DNA of 14,455 bases from Microcoleaceae cyanobacterium UBA9251 (GCA_003542015.1 DPLL01000143.1:1-14455); one strand, 5' to 3'. Positions 6,107 to 14,252 are shown, counted from the first letter of the stretch. Notes: generated by a model from the letters alone, not told the origin. Numbers and translations are program-made.

Positions 6107-7555
6107 TCACGTTCTCAAAAACAATTTAAACCTCGTAAACACCACCACAATTAACGCCACAATCGCCGTATATCCAAACCCCCTCAAAAAACCCATAAAC
6201 GGATCAGTTGAAGTCATTTCTATAATCACCGGTTCCCATTTATTTAAAACCAGAATCGGCCACAGAATATTCGCAAATCCCACGTAGCCAATCATCGGAT
6301 TCACCCCGTTATCAATAAACAACTGCAACCACCATCTCTTTTGAAACACATCGATAATTATCGTCAACCCAATTAACATAAAAATCGCCATTCCAGTCGT
6401 TACAAAAAAGTAACTCATAGTTGCCGAATCTTTCTTTATTCCGCCTTCATAAGGCTCAAACAGCAAACCCAAAACCAGCCAATAAAAACCCCATTTGTAA
6501 AGGCGATTTAAGAAATTTTCCGTGACATTGCCGGGATTTCTCAACAAAACTAAACCGCACAAACACAGCACAAAAGTCACTAGCGAAGTCTGCCATACCA
6601 ATCTAGCTTGCAGCCCAACTAACAAAACTAAATTGACAGCCAACATCAAAATCATAATGCTGAAATAGCGCAGACTCTTCCAGTTAGAATTCCTCGCCTC
6701 TTCTGGGGAATAATACTGTATCCACCGACCCAGCAAATCCCCGACAATAGTACCGGGAATCAGAATAAACAAATACTTCCAATAATCAAATTGAAAAATC
6801 CAAGGTGCAGGAGAGGCTGACCAAATTAATTTAATCCAACCATCTGTATGAGATGCGAGTCGCATCGCGAATACAAAGCCCAAAAATCCCACTCGCAACC
6901 ACGTATTTGAACGAGTAAACAGCCAAATTAGCGAGCCGAAAACAGCCATATTAGCAAGCACAATCAAGATAATATCGCTGCGGTTAACATCAAATCCAAT
7001 TCCGTTGGGATATTTGATGCGAGATACGAAGCCAATCCCAGCACTCCAAGCAGCAACGGTTATAGCTGTTCGCAACCAGGAAAACTTCTTAGTTGGCCAG
7101 CGAACGAACATGAAAAATAGGATTAAAAAGCCACAGATACCTAGCCACCATTTGTGCGGGCCCGGTTCGTTAGGGTCGATGACAGTTGGTCGAATATGCT
7201 GGAGAAATATCGCAAATGAACCTAATAGAAACCCTCTTTGCAAAATAGAACCAATAACTTTTTTTATATCCCATCCTTTGGCGATGCGGCGTGACAAAGC
7301 TAGGGGTATAGCGGCACCCATTGCAAACAAGAAGAAGGGAAAAACTAAATCAACCCAAGTTAATCCAGCTAGTTTAGGGTTGAAGGCATGGATGGGTGGT
7401 GGTTCTTGGGCGTGATACATCCATGCAGGCAATGTTTTGCGGGCTATTGTACCGGATAAAACCATCGCCAAAACTGCTAATCCGCGCAGGGCATCCAGTG
7501 CGTCGGCGCGTTTGGAAACCGCTGCATCCGCGACAATATTTTCGTTGTTTACCAT
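6107..7555 (-). CDS. DUF5009 / heparan-alpha-glucosaminide N-acetyltransferase-like membrane acyltransferase
   Basis: The 482-residue integral membrane protein has roughly ten to twelve hydrophobic helices. The N-terminal signature RADALDALRGLAVLAMVLSG (16-35) and the segment LTWVDLVFPFFLFAMGAAIP (about 69-88) are typical of the DUF5009/HGSNAT/YeiB acyltransferase group. Members move an acyl group, acetyl in HGSNAT, across the membrane onto a sugar. The long soluble loop around HIRPTVIDPNEPGPHKWW carries conserved-looking His and Pro residues. The natural substrate here is unknown; the neighbouring deacetylase and glycosyltransferase genes suggest an envelope glycan. It lies 54 bases downstream of the deacetylase on the same strand and is probably co-transcribed with it. 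No clear Shine-Dalgarno sequence is seen. Family call good; reaction inferred. Confidence 0.85.
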   Translation of the reverse strand: MVNNENIVADAAVSKRADALDALRGLAVLAMVLSGTIARKTLPAWMYHAQEPPPIHAFNPKLAGLTWVDLVFPFFLFAMGAAIPLALSRRIAKGWDIKKVIGSILQRGFLLGSFAIFLQHIRPTVIDPNEPGPHKWWLGICGFLILFFMFVRWPTKKFSWLRTAITVAAWSAGIGFVSRIKYPNGIGFDVNRSDIILIVLANMAVFGSLIWLFTRSNTWLRVGFLGFVFAMRLASHTDGWIKLIWSASPAPWIFQFDYWKYLFILIPGTIVGDLLGRWIQYYSPEEARNSNWKSLRYFSIMILMLAVNLVLLVGLQARLVWQTSLVTFVLCLCGLVLLRNPGNVTENFLNRLYKWGFYWLVLGLLFEPYEGGIKKDSATMSYFFVTTGMAIFMLIGLTIIIDVFQKRWWLQLFIDNGVNPMIGYVGFANILWPILVLNKWEPVIIEMTSTDPFMGFLRGFGYTAIVALIVVVFTRFKLFLRT

Positions 7556-7609
7556 GTGTTGTTACCGTGATATTCTCGATTCCAATGCACTCACCAATTC
7601 TTTATTTAA

Positions 7610-8557
7610 TTATATAATCTTGGGAGCTGATTTGCCAACTATTTTGTGCAGCCAGTTGCCTGATGCTAGGCGGATTAGTCTTTTTGTTGAGTGTTTGCTG
7701 TTAACTGTCAACCGCGAAATTCGGTATTTATTGGGTGGAAAAAAGCGGAGTTTGAATTTTAAGCTGTCGTATAAGTATCCTGATGAGTAGTATTTGGCAA
7801 CTGATTTGTCAACTTGTTTGTTGACAGCGCCAAAGGGGTAGGCTATGTGAGAGGCAACTATTTGATTTGGGTCTAAATCTTGGGTGCATTTTCTCAATCT
7901 AATTTGATCTTCAGCTAACTCTCTGTCTAAAGCTTTAATGGAAATTTTTGTTAAATTTTCGTGATTTAGTCCGTGAGATTGAATATCATAAAAACCTTTT
8001 TGAAATCCATCTCTCAAGTCTTGACAATTGACTTTTTTTATGAGTGAATCTGGACGACCTAAAAAGCCGGAGTTGACAAAGACAACTACTTTAATTTTTT
8101 GGCTGTACTTATTTTCTAGTTTTTCTAAAATAGGTAGTAAATGTGTATAAATGCTTTTATTTCCGTCGTCAAAACTAATCATGACTTTTGGGCGATCGCG
8201 ATATTCAGCGGGTACTATTTTCTTGGGTTTTGCTAAGAAGTAATCGTCAAAATCTTGGGTTGACAAAAACCAATAGTTATTGGCAACTAAATACTCTAAA
8301 AAAGGTTCTAAGTTTTGCTGGCTGTAGTCGCCGGGAAAGTCTCTGCGCTGCGGTGGTATTTCTTGGGGATTCTGAATGTCAACAATATCGTGAAACCCGA
8401 AAATCGGAATTTCAACTGTGATGATTTCTAAGATTACTTGAGAACTAATTAAAGTTAGGAGGAATGCTAGCAAAAAGCTAATGATGCGTTTTTTTCGGAT
8501 GGTAATGGGCTGAAAATACTCAGGCAATTTATCAACTAAAAAATTTACCATTGACAA
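7610..8557 (-). CDS. Polysaccharide deacetylase (NodB homology, CE4)
   Basis: The 315-residue protein has an N-terminal membrane anchor (about 24-46) and a catalytic domain outside the membrane. CE4 motifs are visible: SFDDGNKS (128-135; catalytic base D130, metal ligand D131), SHGLNH (194-199; H195 and H199 as metal ligands), and AYPFG (239-243). Such enzymes remove N- or O-acetyl groups from sugars of polysaccharides. It is 54 bases upstream of the DUF5009-type acyltransferase, so the pair may remove and add acyl groups on the same or related glycans. The longest frame begins with TTG at 8557; an ATG two codons later (8551) is an alternative, giving 313 residues. AGG lies 6 bases before the TTG and 12 before the ATG, so the choice is open. 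Confidence 0.88.
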   Translation of the reverse strand: MSMVNFLVDKLPEYFQPITIRKKRIISFLLAFLLTLISSQVILEIITVEIPIFGFHDIVDIQNPQEIPPQRRDFPGDYSQQNLEPFLEYLVANNYWFLSTQDFDDYFLAKPKKIVPAEYRDRPKVMISFDDGNKSIYTHLLPILEKLENKYSQKIKVVVFVNSGFLGRPDSLIKKVNCQDLRDGFQKGFYDIQSHGLNHENLTKISIKALDRELAEDQIRLRKCTQDLDPNQIVASHIAYPFGAVNKQVDKSVAKYYSSGYLYDSLKFKLRFFPPNKYRISRLTVNSKHSTKRLIRLASGNWLHKIVGKSAPKII

Positions 8558-8839
8558 TTACGACCTAATGAGGTAAAGAACTTAGCTAGAAGGGTGAGGA
8601 TTTTTTGGCAAGGTTGCGTTTGTATCTAGATTGTAGATCGATCGCTCTTATTTTAGGTAAAAATGAGCTAGGTCAAGTCCTGCATGATACAGTTTAGGGC
8701 GATCGCACCGCTCCTGCCAACCCAAGCCCACAGTTGACAATCACTATTTCCTATCCCAAGTTTTCCCTGTAATTTTTGTACTTGTGATTTTCTCCCCGAA
8801 GTGGTAGCATAACCCCTGCGAAAGTCCCAGCCAATAACA
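8558..8839. other. Divergent promoter region between deacetylase and GT2 genes
   Basis: No gene is seen in these 282 bases. A HIP1 octamer lies at 8699-8706 and further CGATCG hexamers near 8640. A candidate plus-strand promoter is listed separately. I could not pick a promoter with confidence for the minus-strand deacetylase. Confidence 0.5.
8782..8810 (+). promoter_or_regulatory. Putative promoter of the GT2/deacetylase operon
   Basis: TTGTGA (8782-8787), a 17-base spacer and TAGCAT (8805-8810) resemble a sigma70-type promoter, 29 bases before the GT2 start. Confidence 0.35.
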
Positions 8840-9568
8840 ATGATGAAAATTGCAGTAATTCTGCCTGTTTACAACGAAGCAAATTGCATAGAGCAAACTT
8901 TTGACAGAATTTTAGAATTTTCTCAAATAAATCACGCTTACAATTTTATCATTGTGAATGACGGATCGACAGACGATACACTGCAAATTATCGAAAATAA
9001 ACTAAAAACCTTCCCAACACATCATATCAAACTAATTTCTTACAGTCATCGCCAAGGCAAAGGTTATGCCGTAAAAAAAGGAAGCGAATATGTAGATGCT
9101 GACTGCATTTGCTTCATGGATGGCGACTTAGCTTACTCCCTCGCACACCTCGAACTATTAGTAGCAAAATTAGAACAATTTGACGTGGTAATTGGTTGCA
9201 GAAACCTCGACAAATACAACTTCCGCAATCTTACCTTACTTAGAAAAATCTCAGGCAAGATATTTAACTTTCTTTCGCGAAAAATTCTCAATCTGCCCTA
9301 TAGAGATATGCAGGCTGGACTCAAAGGATTTAAGAAAATCCCTGGCCAAGAACTCTTCAAGCAGCAGACAATCACTGGATTTTCCTTTGATGCAGAACTA
9401 CTTTTTTTAGCCCAAAAGAAAGGATATACAATCGGCGAAATTCCTGCCAGAGTTTCCGAAGAACACTTATACAAAGTTTCTCAAGTAAATATACTTAAAG
9501 ATTCTCTACAAATGTTCTCCTGTTTGTTAAAAATTCGCTCTAATGATCGCGCCGGAAACTATGACTAA
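8840..9568 (+). CDS. GT2 family glycosyltransferase (dolichyl/polyprenyl-phosphate sugar synthase-like)
   Basis: The protein has 242 residues and a GT-A fold pattern. It starts with KIAVILPVYNEANCI, has nucleotide-sugar binding FIIVNDGSTDDT (D41), the metal-binding DGD (94-96, in CFMDGDLAYS) and DMQAGLKGF (156-164) followed by FSFDAELLFLAQKKGY. These match the DPM1/ALG5-type subgroup, which passes a sugar from UDP- or GDP-sugar to a polyprenyl phosphate. No C-terminal membrane helices are present, so it is probably peripheral on the cytoplasmic face. The next gene, a deacetylase, starts within its last bases, so the two are probably translationally coupled. A lipid-linked sugar made here could be used by the DUF2079 protein downstream. 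Donor sugar cannot be told from sequence. Confidence 0.88.
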   Translation: MMKIAVILPVYNEANCIEQTFDRILEFSQINHAYNFIIVNDGSTDDTLQIIENKLKTFPTHHIKLISYSHRQGKGYAVKKGSEYVDADCICFMDGDLAYSLAHLELLVAKLEQFDVVIGCRNLDKYNFRNLTLLRKISGKIFNFLSRKILNLPYRDMQAGLKGFKKIPGQELFKQQTITGFSFDAELLFLAQKKGYTIGEIPARVSEEHLYKVSQVNILKDSLQMFSCLLKIRSNDRAGNYD

Positions 9569-10337
9569 ATACATTTTATTGAGCTTTGATATAGAAGAAT
9601 TTGACATTCCCGAAGAATACGGTCAACCGTTGGCAGAAGACATCAAATTTGAAGTCTCTAAAAGAGGCTTGTTAAATGTTATTTCACTTCTGGACAGATT
9701 AGAAATCACAGCCACATTTTTTGTGACGGCTAACTTTGCACTCCACAACCGAGAGATAATTCAACAACTCTCACAACAACATGAAATTGCCTCCCACGGT
9801 TTTTACCACTCCCAATTTTCCCCGGATGATTTACAAAAATCAAAGCAAACCTTAGAATCTATAACTAACACTAAAGTCACCGGCTTCAGGATGGCAAGAC
9901 TTCAGCCAGTTGACGACGCAGAAATAGAAAAAGCAGGCTATGAATACAACTCATCCATGAATCCAACCTATATCCCCGGCCGATACAATAACCTATCTAA
10001 ACCCAGAACTGCATATTATAGGAATAAATTGCTCAACCTTCCTATTTCAGTTACTCCTCTGATCCGATTTCCCCTATTTTGGTTGAGTTTTAAGAACTTT
10101 CCGCTTTCAGTGATACAATTAGCAGCCAAGCTCACCTTAGAAACAGACTCGTATCTGAACATTTACTTTCACCCCTGGGAATTCACCGATATTTCCCAGT
10201 TTCAACTCCCCGGTTACGTCAAAAAAGACTCAGGTAGCAAAATGGTTAACAAATTAGAAAAATATCTGACTTGGCTGAAAAACCAAGGAAAATTTATTTC
10301 TATTTCCGACTTTAAGAAGAACTTCATTTCACCTTAG
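9543..10337 (+). CDS. Polysaccharide deacetylase family protein (second NodB-type enzyme)
   Basis: The longest frame (264 residues) starts at 9543, but the ATG at 9561 (residue 7) is more likely: it has GGA 5 bases upstream, overlaps the GT2 stop as ATGACTAA, and puts the conserved strand right at the N-terminus. Motif 1 is SFDIEEFD (14-21), the variant D-x-E-E seen in a subgroup of these enzymes instead of the usual D-D-G. Motif 2 is SHGFYH (84-89; H85, H89 as metal ligands), with TFFV at 58-61 before it. GFRMARLQP and, near the end, YFHPWEF complete the family pattern. No signal peptide or membrane anchor is visible, so it may act in the cytoplasm on a lipid-linked intermediate. It is not a close copy of the deacetylase at 7610-8557. 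Confidence 0.85.
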   Translation: MIAPETMTKYILLSFDIEEFDIPEEYGQPLAEDIKFEVSKRGLLNVISLLDRLEITATFFVTANFALHNREIIQQLSQQHEIASHGFYHSQFSPDDLQKSKQTLESITNTKVTGFRMARLQPVDDAEIEKAGYEYNSSMNPTYIPGRYNNLSKPRTAYYRNKLLNLPISVTPLIRFPLFWLSFKNFPLSVIQLAAKLTLETDSYLNIYFHPWEFTDISQFQLPGYVKKDSGSKMVNKLEKYLTWLKNQGKFISISDFKKNFISP

Positions 10338-10363
10338 CAAAAATATCTAATTCCGCCAAAAAT

Positions 10364-10588
10364 ATGAAATTCAAACCTCTCGAATACTGGCAAAATCAAA
10401 CAGGATTGCGTCAAGTTATAATCAGAGCAGCCACTTTTTTTACAGTAGTCTTAGCTTTTAGTATAATCCATTACGAGAGCTTTTAAATCACCTATGACCA
10501 CGGCCTATTTAACCAAGTATTTTGGAACAGCATACAGGGTAAATTATTTCAAAGTTCACTCTCCTCAGCCGCCTCCAGCGCCTCACTG
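10364..10588 (+). pseudogene. N-terminal part of the DUF2079 gene, interrupted by an in-frame TAA
   Basis: An ATG at 10364, 26 bases after the deacetylase stop, opens a frame identical to that of the 10589 gene (75 codons apart). It encodes a polar start, a membrane helix (about residues 18-36) and then a TAA at codon 41 (10484-10486). After the stop, the frame continues with ITYDHGLFNQVFWNSIQG, which fits the conserved D-x-G-x-F-x-Q-x-x-W-N motif near the N-terminus of DUF2079 proteins, and runs without a break into the 10589 gene. No ATG, GTG or TTG lies between the stop and 10589. So this is one gene broken by a single nonsense codon, or a sequencing error; a one-base change from CAA or AAA would explain it. 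Confidence 0.8.
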
Positions 10589-11989
10589 ATGGACAGACAA
10601 CTGTCCTATCCATCCTACGTCCATTTAGGGCAACACTTTGTCATTGATTTTTTACTTTGGATGCCACTTTATGCTTTATTTCCATACCCTGTTACCCTGA
10701 TTGTATTGCAAGTAACTTTAATCGCTGCTGCGGGAATAGTTTTATATTTTTTAGCAAGACACTATCTGTCTGTTCCCATGTCAGTAATGATAGTAGCTAG
10801 CTATTATGGAGCCAATGGTGTCATCGGGCCGACGCTGGGCAATTTCTACGAACACTGCCAAATTCCTTTATTTGTATTTAGCTTGCTTTTAGCATTAGAA
10901 AAGCAGCGTTGGGTGTTATTTTGGATGTTCGCAGCCTTAACTTTAGGCACTCGCGAAGATGCGGGAATTACCTTATTCGGAATCGGAGTATATTTAATTT
11001 TCAGCCGCCGTTACCCGCGCACTGGTGTAGCTTTGTGCCTCATGAGTTTTAGCTATGTTTCGCTAATAACTAATACAGTCATGCCGATGTTTTCGGTTGA
11101 TAGTTCCAGACTGTACTTAGCTAATTACTTTAGGCAATTTGTCAAAACAGAAACTCCCTCAACTCTAGAACTGCTCTGGGCGATTATCAGCCAACCTCAG
11201 ATCATAATTCAAGTATTGTTCACCAACTTCAGCAAACGCATTTTATACCTTTTAGGTCATTGGTTGCCGCTAGCATTTGTACCTGTGATTACTCCTAGCG
11301 CCTGGATAATGACAATTTTTCCTTTGTCGGTTCTACTGCTGCAAGTTTTTAATCAGGCCGCTACTTCAATCAATACTCGCTACACCTTAGCTGTAATTCC
11401 CGGCTTATTTTACGGTACAATACTGTGGTGGTCACAACATCAAGAAAAATTTAAACCTAGGCTGCACCGCTTCTGGATTGGGTGTATCGGTTTGTCAATA
11501 CTTCTTACCTACACTTCTAATCCGCATCGAGCTTTGTATTTCATTTCTCCTTACTCCATCCAACCTTGGGTTTATCAATCTTTAAGCGCTCAATTGGAAC
11601 ACGCGGCTGATTTAAAAACAGTTTTTAATTCGATTCCAAAAGATGCGAGCATTTCCACCAGCGGTTACATAGTACCCCACCTCTCCGGGCGCCGGAACAT
11701 AATTCGTTTAGAAGTGATGCAGATGAAAGATGAAAATGGAAAAACAGTCGATGTTGATTATGGATTGCTAGATTTGTGGCAGTTGCAGCAGAATAATTTA
11801 AAAGCTCCGGTCGATCGCGGTAGAGTTAGGGGGGGAGTGCGTTTTGCGGACGAAGCTCTGTGGCAGGGAACTTACGGAGTTGCTCAAGTATTAGATGGAG
11901 TGGTTTTGATTCAAAAAGGTATAACTTCTAAGCCAGAAGTTTTGTCGGCTTGGTTGAAATTGCGACAAGAAATCCAGCCGTTTATGTAA
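10589..11989 (+). CDS. DUF2079 multi-spanning membrane protein, N-terminally truncated
   Basis: The intact remaining reading frame codes for 466 residues with about nine to ten membrane helices up to residue 315, then a soluble C-terminal domain of about 150 residues. The pattern NFYEHCQIPLFVFSLLLAL followed by GTREDAG matches DUF2079 proteins, which are thought to be GT-C-like membrane glycosyltransferases using lipid-linked sugars. The ATG at 10589 is not the natural start: the frame extends to 10364 and includes the family's N-terminal motif but contains a TAA at 10484. If translated from 10589, the protein would lack the first helix and the acidic loop motif and would probably be inactive. 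The GT2 enzyme upstream could supply its donor. Family call fairly sure; activity inferred and doubtful in this copy. Confidence 0.8.
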   Translation: MDRQLSYPSYVHLGQHFVIDFLLWMPLYALFPYPVTLIVLQVTLIAAAGIVLYFLARHYLSVPMSVMIVASYYGANGVIGPTLGNFYEHCQIPLFVFSLLLALEKQRWVLFWMFAALTLGTREDAGITLFGIGVYLIFSRRYPRTGVALCLMSFSYVSLITNTVMPMFSVDSSRLYLANYFRQFVKTETPSTLELLWAIISQPQIIIQVLFTNFSKRILYLLGHWLPLAFVPVITPSAWIMTIFPLSVLLLQVFNQAATSINTRYTLAVIPGLFYGTILWWSQHQEKFKPRLHRFWIGCIGLSILLTYTSNPHRALYFISPYSIQPWVYQSLSAQLEHAADLKTVFNSIPKDASISTSGYIVPHLSGRRNIIRLEVMQMKDENGKTVDVDYGLLDLWQLQQNNLKAPVDRGRVRGGVRFADEALWQGTYGVAQVLDGVVLIQKGITSKPEVLSAWLKLRQEIQPFM

Positions 11990-12259
11990 AAGTAACAAGA
12001 AAAGAGGTCTGTAGGTAGGTAGTGTCGATCGCCCTTTGCGAGTAAAATGTTCAGTAAAGCTCGATCGACCCCCTGTTTTAATTCTGCGTTGAGCATCTAG
12101 TAGCCCAGAAAATCATTAAGAATTATAACCTAGGTCAGTCGATCGGGTGATGCGGGCTGGGGAATATTCGCGACCATACTCGAATACAATGCCCAAAAGG
12201 TTTGCTATACTCCAGAATATAGAAGCAATTAACCCTTTGAAAAATTTCAGGCCGGAGCT
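11990..12259. other. Spacer upstream of the DUF3318 gene
   Basis: No gene is seen. It holds a triple GTAG tract near 12012, several CGATCG sites and, near its end, an extended -10 box listed separately. Confidence 0.4.
12203..12211 (+). promoter_or_regulatory. Extended -10 promoter element for the DUF3318 gene
   Basis: TGCTATACT is a TG-n extended -10 box with TATACT at 12206-12211, 48 bases before the ATG. The -35 position is a weak match, as is common for extended -10 promoters. Confidence 0.4.
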
Positions 12260-12928
12260 ATGACATCCTATGCAACCTCCACAGCAAGAGCCGAAATGAG
12301 TGAAATCCGGCGCTTGAAAAATATACTGCCACCAGAACTACAAAGTTGGGTAACAGTAGAAAAAACCATAGAAGTTAATCCCACCTTGATCCGCAGCGAA
12401 GAAATCGGCAAAGATCAAGTAGAAATACAAATAGACCTGATCCGCTGGGAACAACTAGCAATGGATCAGCGCAATCTACTGTTTTGGCACGAAGTCGCCA
12501 GAATCCAAAACGACACCATCCCCAGAGACGGCTGGGAAATGGCCGCCCTCGCCATCGGTTTAGGTGGCGCAGTCGGCGAACTTTGGGTGCAAGACGGCTT
12601 GCTGCTGGTACTAGCCCTATCCCTATGCGGCATCTCCGGCTGGAGGCTGTACCAGAAAAACAACGGAGAAAAAAGTTTAAAAGAAGCAGTAGACGCGGAC
12701 GAAAAAGCCCTCGCCCTCGCCACCCGCTTCGGCTACACTCTCCCAAACGCCTATAAAAGCCTCGGTAGCGCCTTAAAAACCCTGATCGAGCAAACCTCCA
12801 AAAAGCAGCAGCGAGCTAAATACGAAGCCCGTCTCCAAGCCCTCAAACGCAACGCAGCCAAAGCCAAGGCCAAAGTCAAACCCCTGGAGCGCGAAACTTC
12901 CCAGTCAGAGAACGTCTACAATTCGTAA
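12260..12928 (+). CDS. DUF3318 family membrane protein (cyanobacterial)
   Basis: The 222-residue protein has three parts. Residues 1-90 are a soluble domain with MSEIRRLKNILPPELQSWV (13-31), EVNPTLIRSEEIG and FWHEVARIQNDTIPRDGW. Residues 91-131 form two adjacent membrane helices (GWEMAALAIGLGGAVGELWV and DGLLLVLALSLCGISGWRLY). The tail is a strongly basic, Ala/Lys-rich helix. This arrangement is that of DUF3318, a family I know only from cyanobacteria and without assigned function. The HE pair (H77, E78) in a helix resembles part of a metalloprotease site, but no third ligand pattern is clear. The start at 12260 fits related proteins that begin MTSYATS; CAGG lies 8 bases upstream. It stands alone, 270 bases after the DUF2079 gene and 292 before the sugar transferase. 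Confidence 0.85.
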   Translation: MTSYATSTARAEMSEIRRLKNILPPELQSWVTVEKTIEVNPTLIRSEEIGKDQVEIQIDLIRWEQLAMDQRNLLFWHEVARIQNDTIPRDGWEMAALAIGLGGAVGELWVQDGLLLVLALSLCGISGWRLYQKNNGEKSLKEAVDADEKALALATRFGYTLPNAYKSLGSALKTLIEQTSKKQQRAKYEARLQALKRNAAKAKAKVKPLERETSQSENVYNS

Positions 12929-13220
12929 GCTCTGGTAAGTTGTCTCGTCGCAGCAGCAATTCTCAGGAGTAATCTTGGGCATCCCCCTCAGAGTCGGTAT
13001 TCTGACTCATCGGTGGGAAGATGTCAACTAGGCACTGTTGATCCTTCGACATCTCCTAGTTGGCAAGCAGATTGATACCTAAACCATCGATCGGTTGACC
13101 TGTTAAAATATAAAGTTTGTATAAAGCTAGCCTTGTGTTAACAATAATATTTGGTAAAAATCGATCGGCTAGGACAGAATAAGCTATATACATTAGCTTG
13201 AAATTTGAAACCAGGACTTC
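12929..13220. other. Spacer between DUF3318 and sugar transferase genes
   Basis: No gene is seen in these 292 bases. It contains small inverted repeats: GAGTC/GACTC around 12990-13006; CAACTAGG (13025-13032) with CCTAGTTG (13055-13062), plus GATGTC (13020-13025) with GACATC (13048-13053). These could fold at the end of the DUF3318 transcript, though no T-run follows. Nearer the sugar transferase, AAGCTA (13181-13186) and TAGCTT (13194-13199) form a possible operator. Confidence 0.45.
13095..13125 (+). promoter_or_regulatory. Putative promoter of the STAS-sugar transferase gene
   Basis: TTGACC (13095-13100) and TATAAA (13120-13125) with a 19-base spacer, about 95 bases before the start codon. 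The spacer is longer than ideal. A 6-base inverted repeat at 13181-13199 lies between it and the gene. Confidence 0.3.
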
Positions 13221-14219
13221 ATGGTCAGCCAAACCCCAGAGGCAGATTTTCGGGTAACATATTTGGACGAGATTCCCTCGGTTCACATCCCCGTGCGCTT
13301 AAGCGTACTTGAAGCGGTAAACTTCAAGACAACCTGCCAGCAACTTTTCTCTGGAAGCACCGTTCCCAGTAAAATTGTCCTAGACTTCAGTCAGACCACG
13401 TTCATAGACAGTAGCGGGATCGGTGCCCTCGTCGGCAATCTCAAATTTGCCAAACAGCGGGGCAGCGACTTAGTGCTCCGAAGCCTTAAGCCACAGGTGA
13501 TGGCAGTATTTGCTCTTACCAGCCTAGATCAAGTCCTGACGATCGAGCAGCCCTCTGCAACCGGAACCCCGAAAGAGACCAACCGAGCGGACAATCAGCT
13601 ACCCATGACCCACCCCTCAGTGCGATCGTGGGTGAAACGGCTCATAGATATCGTCGGGGCAATAGTCGGTTTGATAATTACAGGAATATTGTTCATACCC
13701 ATAGTCGCAGCCATCACAATCAACGATCCCGGCCCGATCTTTTTCGGTCAAACCCGCTGCGGCTGGATGGGAAAAAAGTTTCGGATTTGGAAATTTCGAT
13801 CGATGTGTACCAACGCCGAAGCCCTCAAATCCCAAATCAAAAACCAAGCCTCCGGCGCATTTTTCAAAAATGACAACGACCCCCGGATTACCAAAGTCGG
13901 GCAGATTTTACGCAAAACCAGTCTCGACGAACTGCCGCAGTTTTGGAACGTACTCAAAGGCGAAATGAGTCTAGTGGGCACCAGACCACCTACCCCAGAC
14001 GAAGTGGAACGCTACGAAGTACCCCAGTGGCAGCGTTTGGATGTCAAGCCCGGGATGACCGGCGAATGGCAAGTCAACGGCCGCTCTCAAGTGCGGGACT
14101 TTGAAGATGTCATCCGCCTCGACTTAAAATACCAACAAAACTGGAGCCTGATGTATGACCTGAAACTAATTGTTAAAACCGTAACCATCCTGTTTCAGAA
14201 AAATAGTGGCGCTGTATAG
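13221..14219 (+). CDS. STAS domain fused to a bacterial sugar transferase (polyprenyl-phosphate sugar phosphotransferase)
   Basis: The protein has 332 residues. Residues 11-108 form a STAS domain like those of anti-sigma-factor antagonists, with IVLDFSQTTFIDSSGIGALV (52-71); the DSSG (63-66) holds the serine site that is phosphorylated in SpoIIAA/RsbV proteins. A polar linker (109-133) leads to a sugar transferase: membrane helix about 144-167, DPGP (169-172), KFRSM (191-195), RKTSLDELPQ (231-240) with the Asp-Glu catalytic pair D236/E237, SLVGTRPP (250-257) and KPGMTGEWQV (276-285). Such enzymes start exopolysaccharide or glycan assembly by moving a sugar phosphate from a UDP-sugar to undecaprenyl phosphate at the inner face. 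AGGA (13213-13216) lies 4 bases before the ATG. The STAS part suggests control by phosphorylation or by a partner protein; that is inference. Confidence 0.92.
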   Translation: MVSQTPEADFRVTYLDEIPSVHIPVRLSVLEAVNFKTTCQQLFSGSTVPSKIVLDFSQTTFIDSSGIGALVGNLKFAKQRGSDLVLRSLKPQVMAVFALTSLDQVLTIEQPSATGTPKETNRADNQLPMTHPSVRSWVKRLIDIVGAIVGLIITGILFIPIVAAITINDPGPIFFGQTRCGWMGKKFRIWKFRSMCTNAEALKSQIKNQASGAFFKNDNDPRITKVGQILRKTSLDELPQFWNVLKGEMSLVGTRPPTPDEVERYEVPQWQRLDVKPGMTGEWQVNGRSQVRDFEDVIRLDLKYQQNWSLMYDLKLIVKTVTILFQKNSGAV

Positions 14220-14231
14220 ATTATTGACACT

Positions 14232-14252
14232 CTCAGGGCTAAAGCCACTGAG
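14232..14252. repeat. Small hairpin CTCAG-GGC-TAAA-GCC-CTGAG after the sugar transferase gene
   Basis: CTCAGGGC pairs with GCC-a-CTGAG around a TAAA loop (8 pairs, one bulged A at 14247), 12 bases after the stop. No T-run follows. GGCTAAAGCC-centred hairpins recur in oscillatorialean genomes as I remember them, so it may be a repeat with terminator-like use. Confidence 0.4.

Noticed and set aside
7005..7790. Several plus-strand frames across the acyltransferase and deacetylase genes
   Set aside because: They overlap well-supported minus-strand genes and show no protein-like motifs.
11911..12096. Minus-strand frame of 61 codons at the end of the DUF2079 gene
   Set aside because: Overlaps the end of a supported gene, has no ribosome binding site and no recognisable motif.
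12375..12756. Arg-rich frames on both strands inside the DUF3318 gene
   Set aside because: Shadow frames of a recognisable DUF3318 gene.
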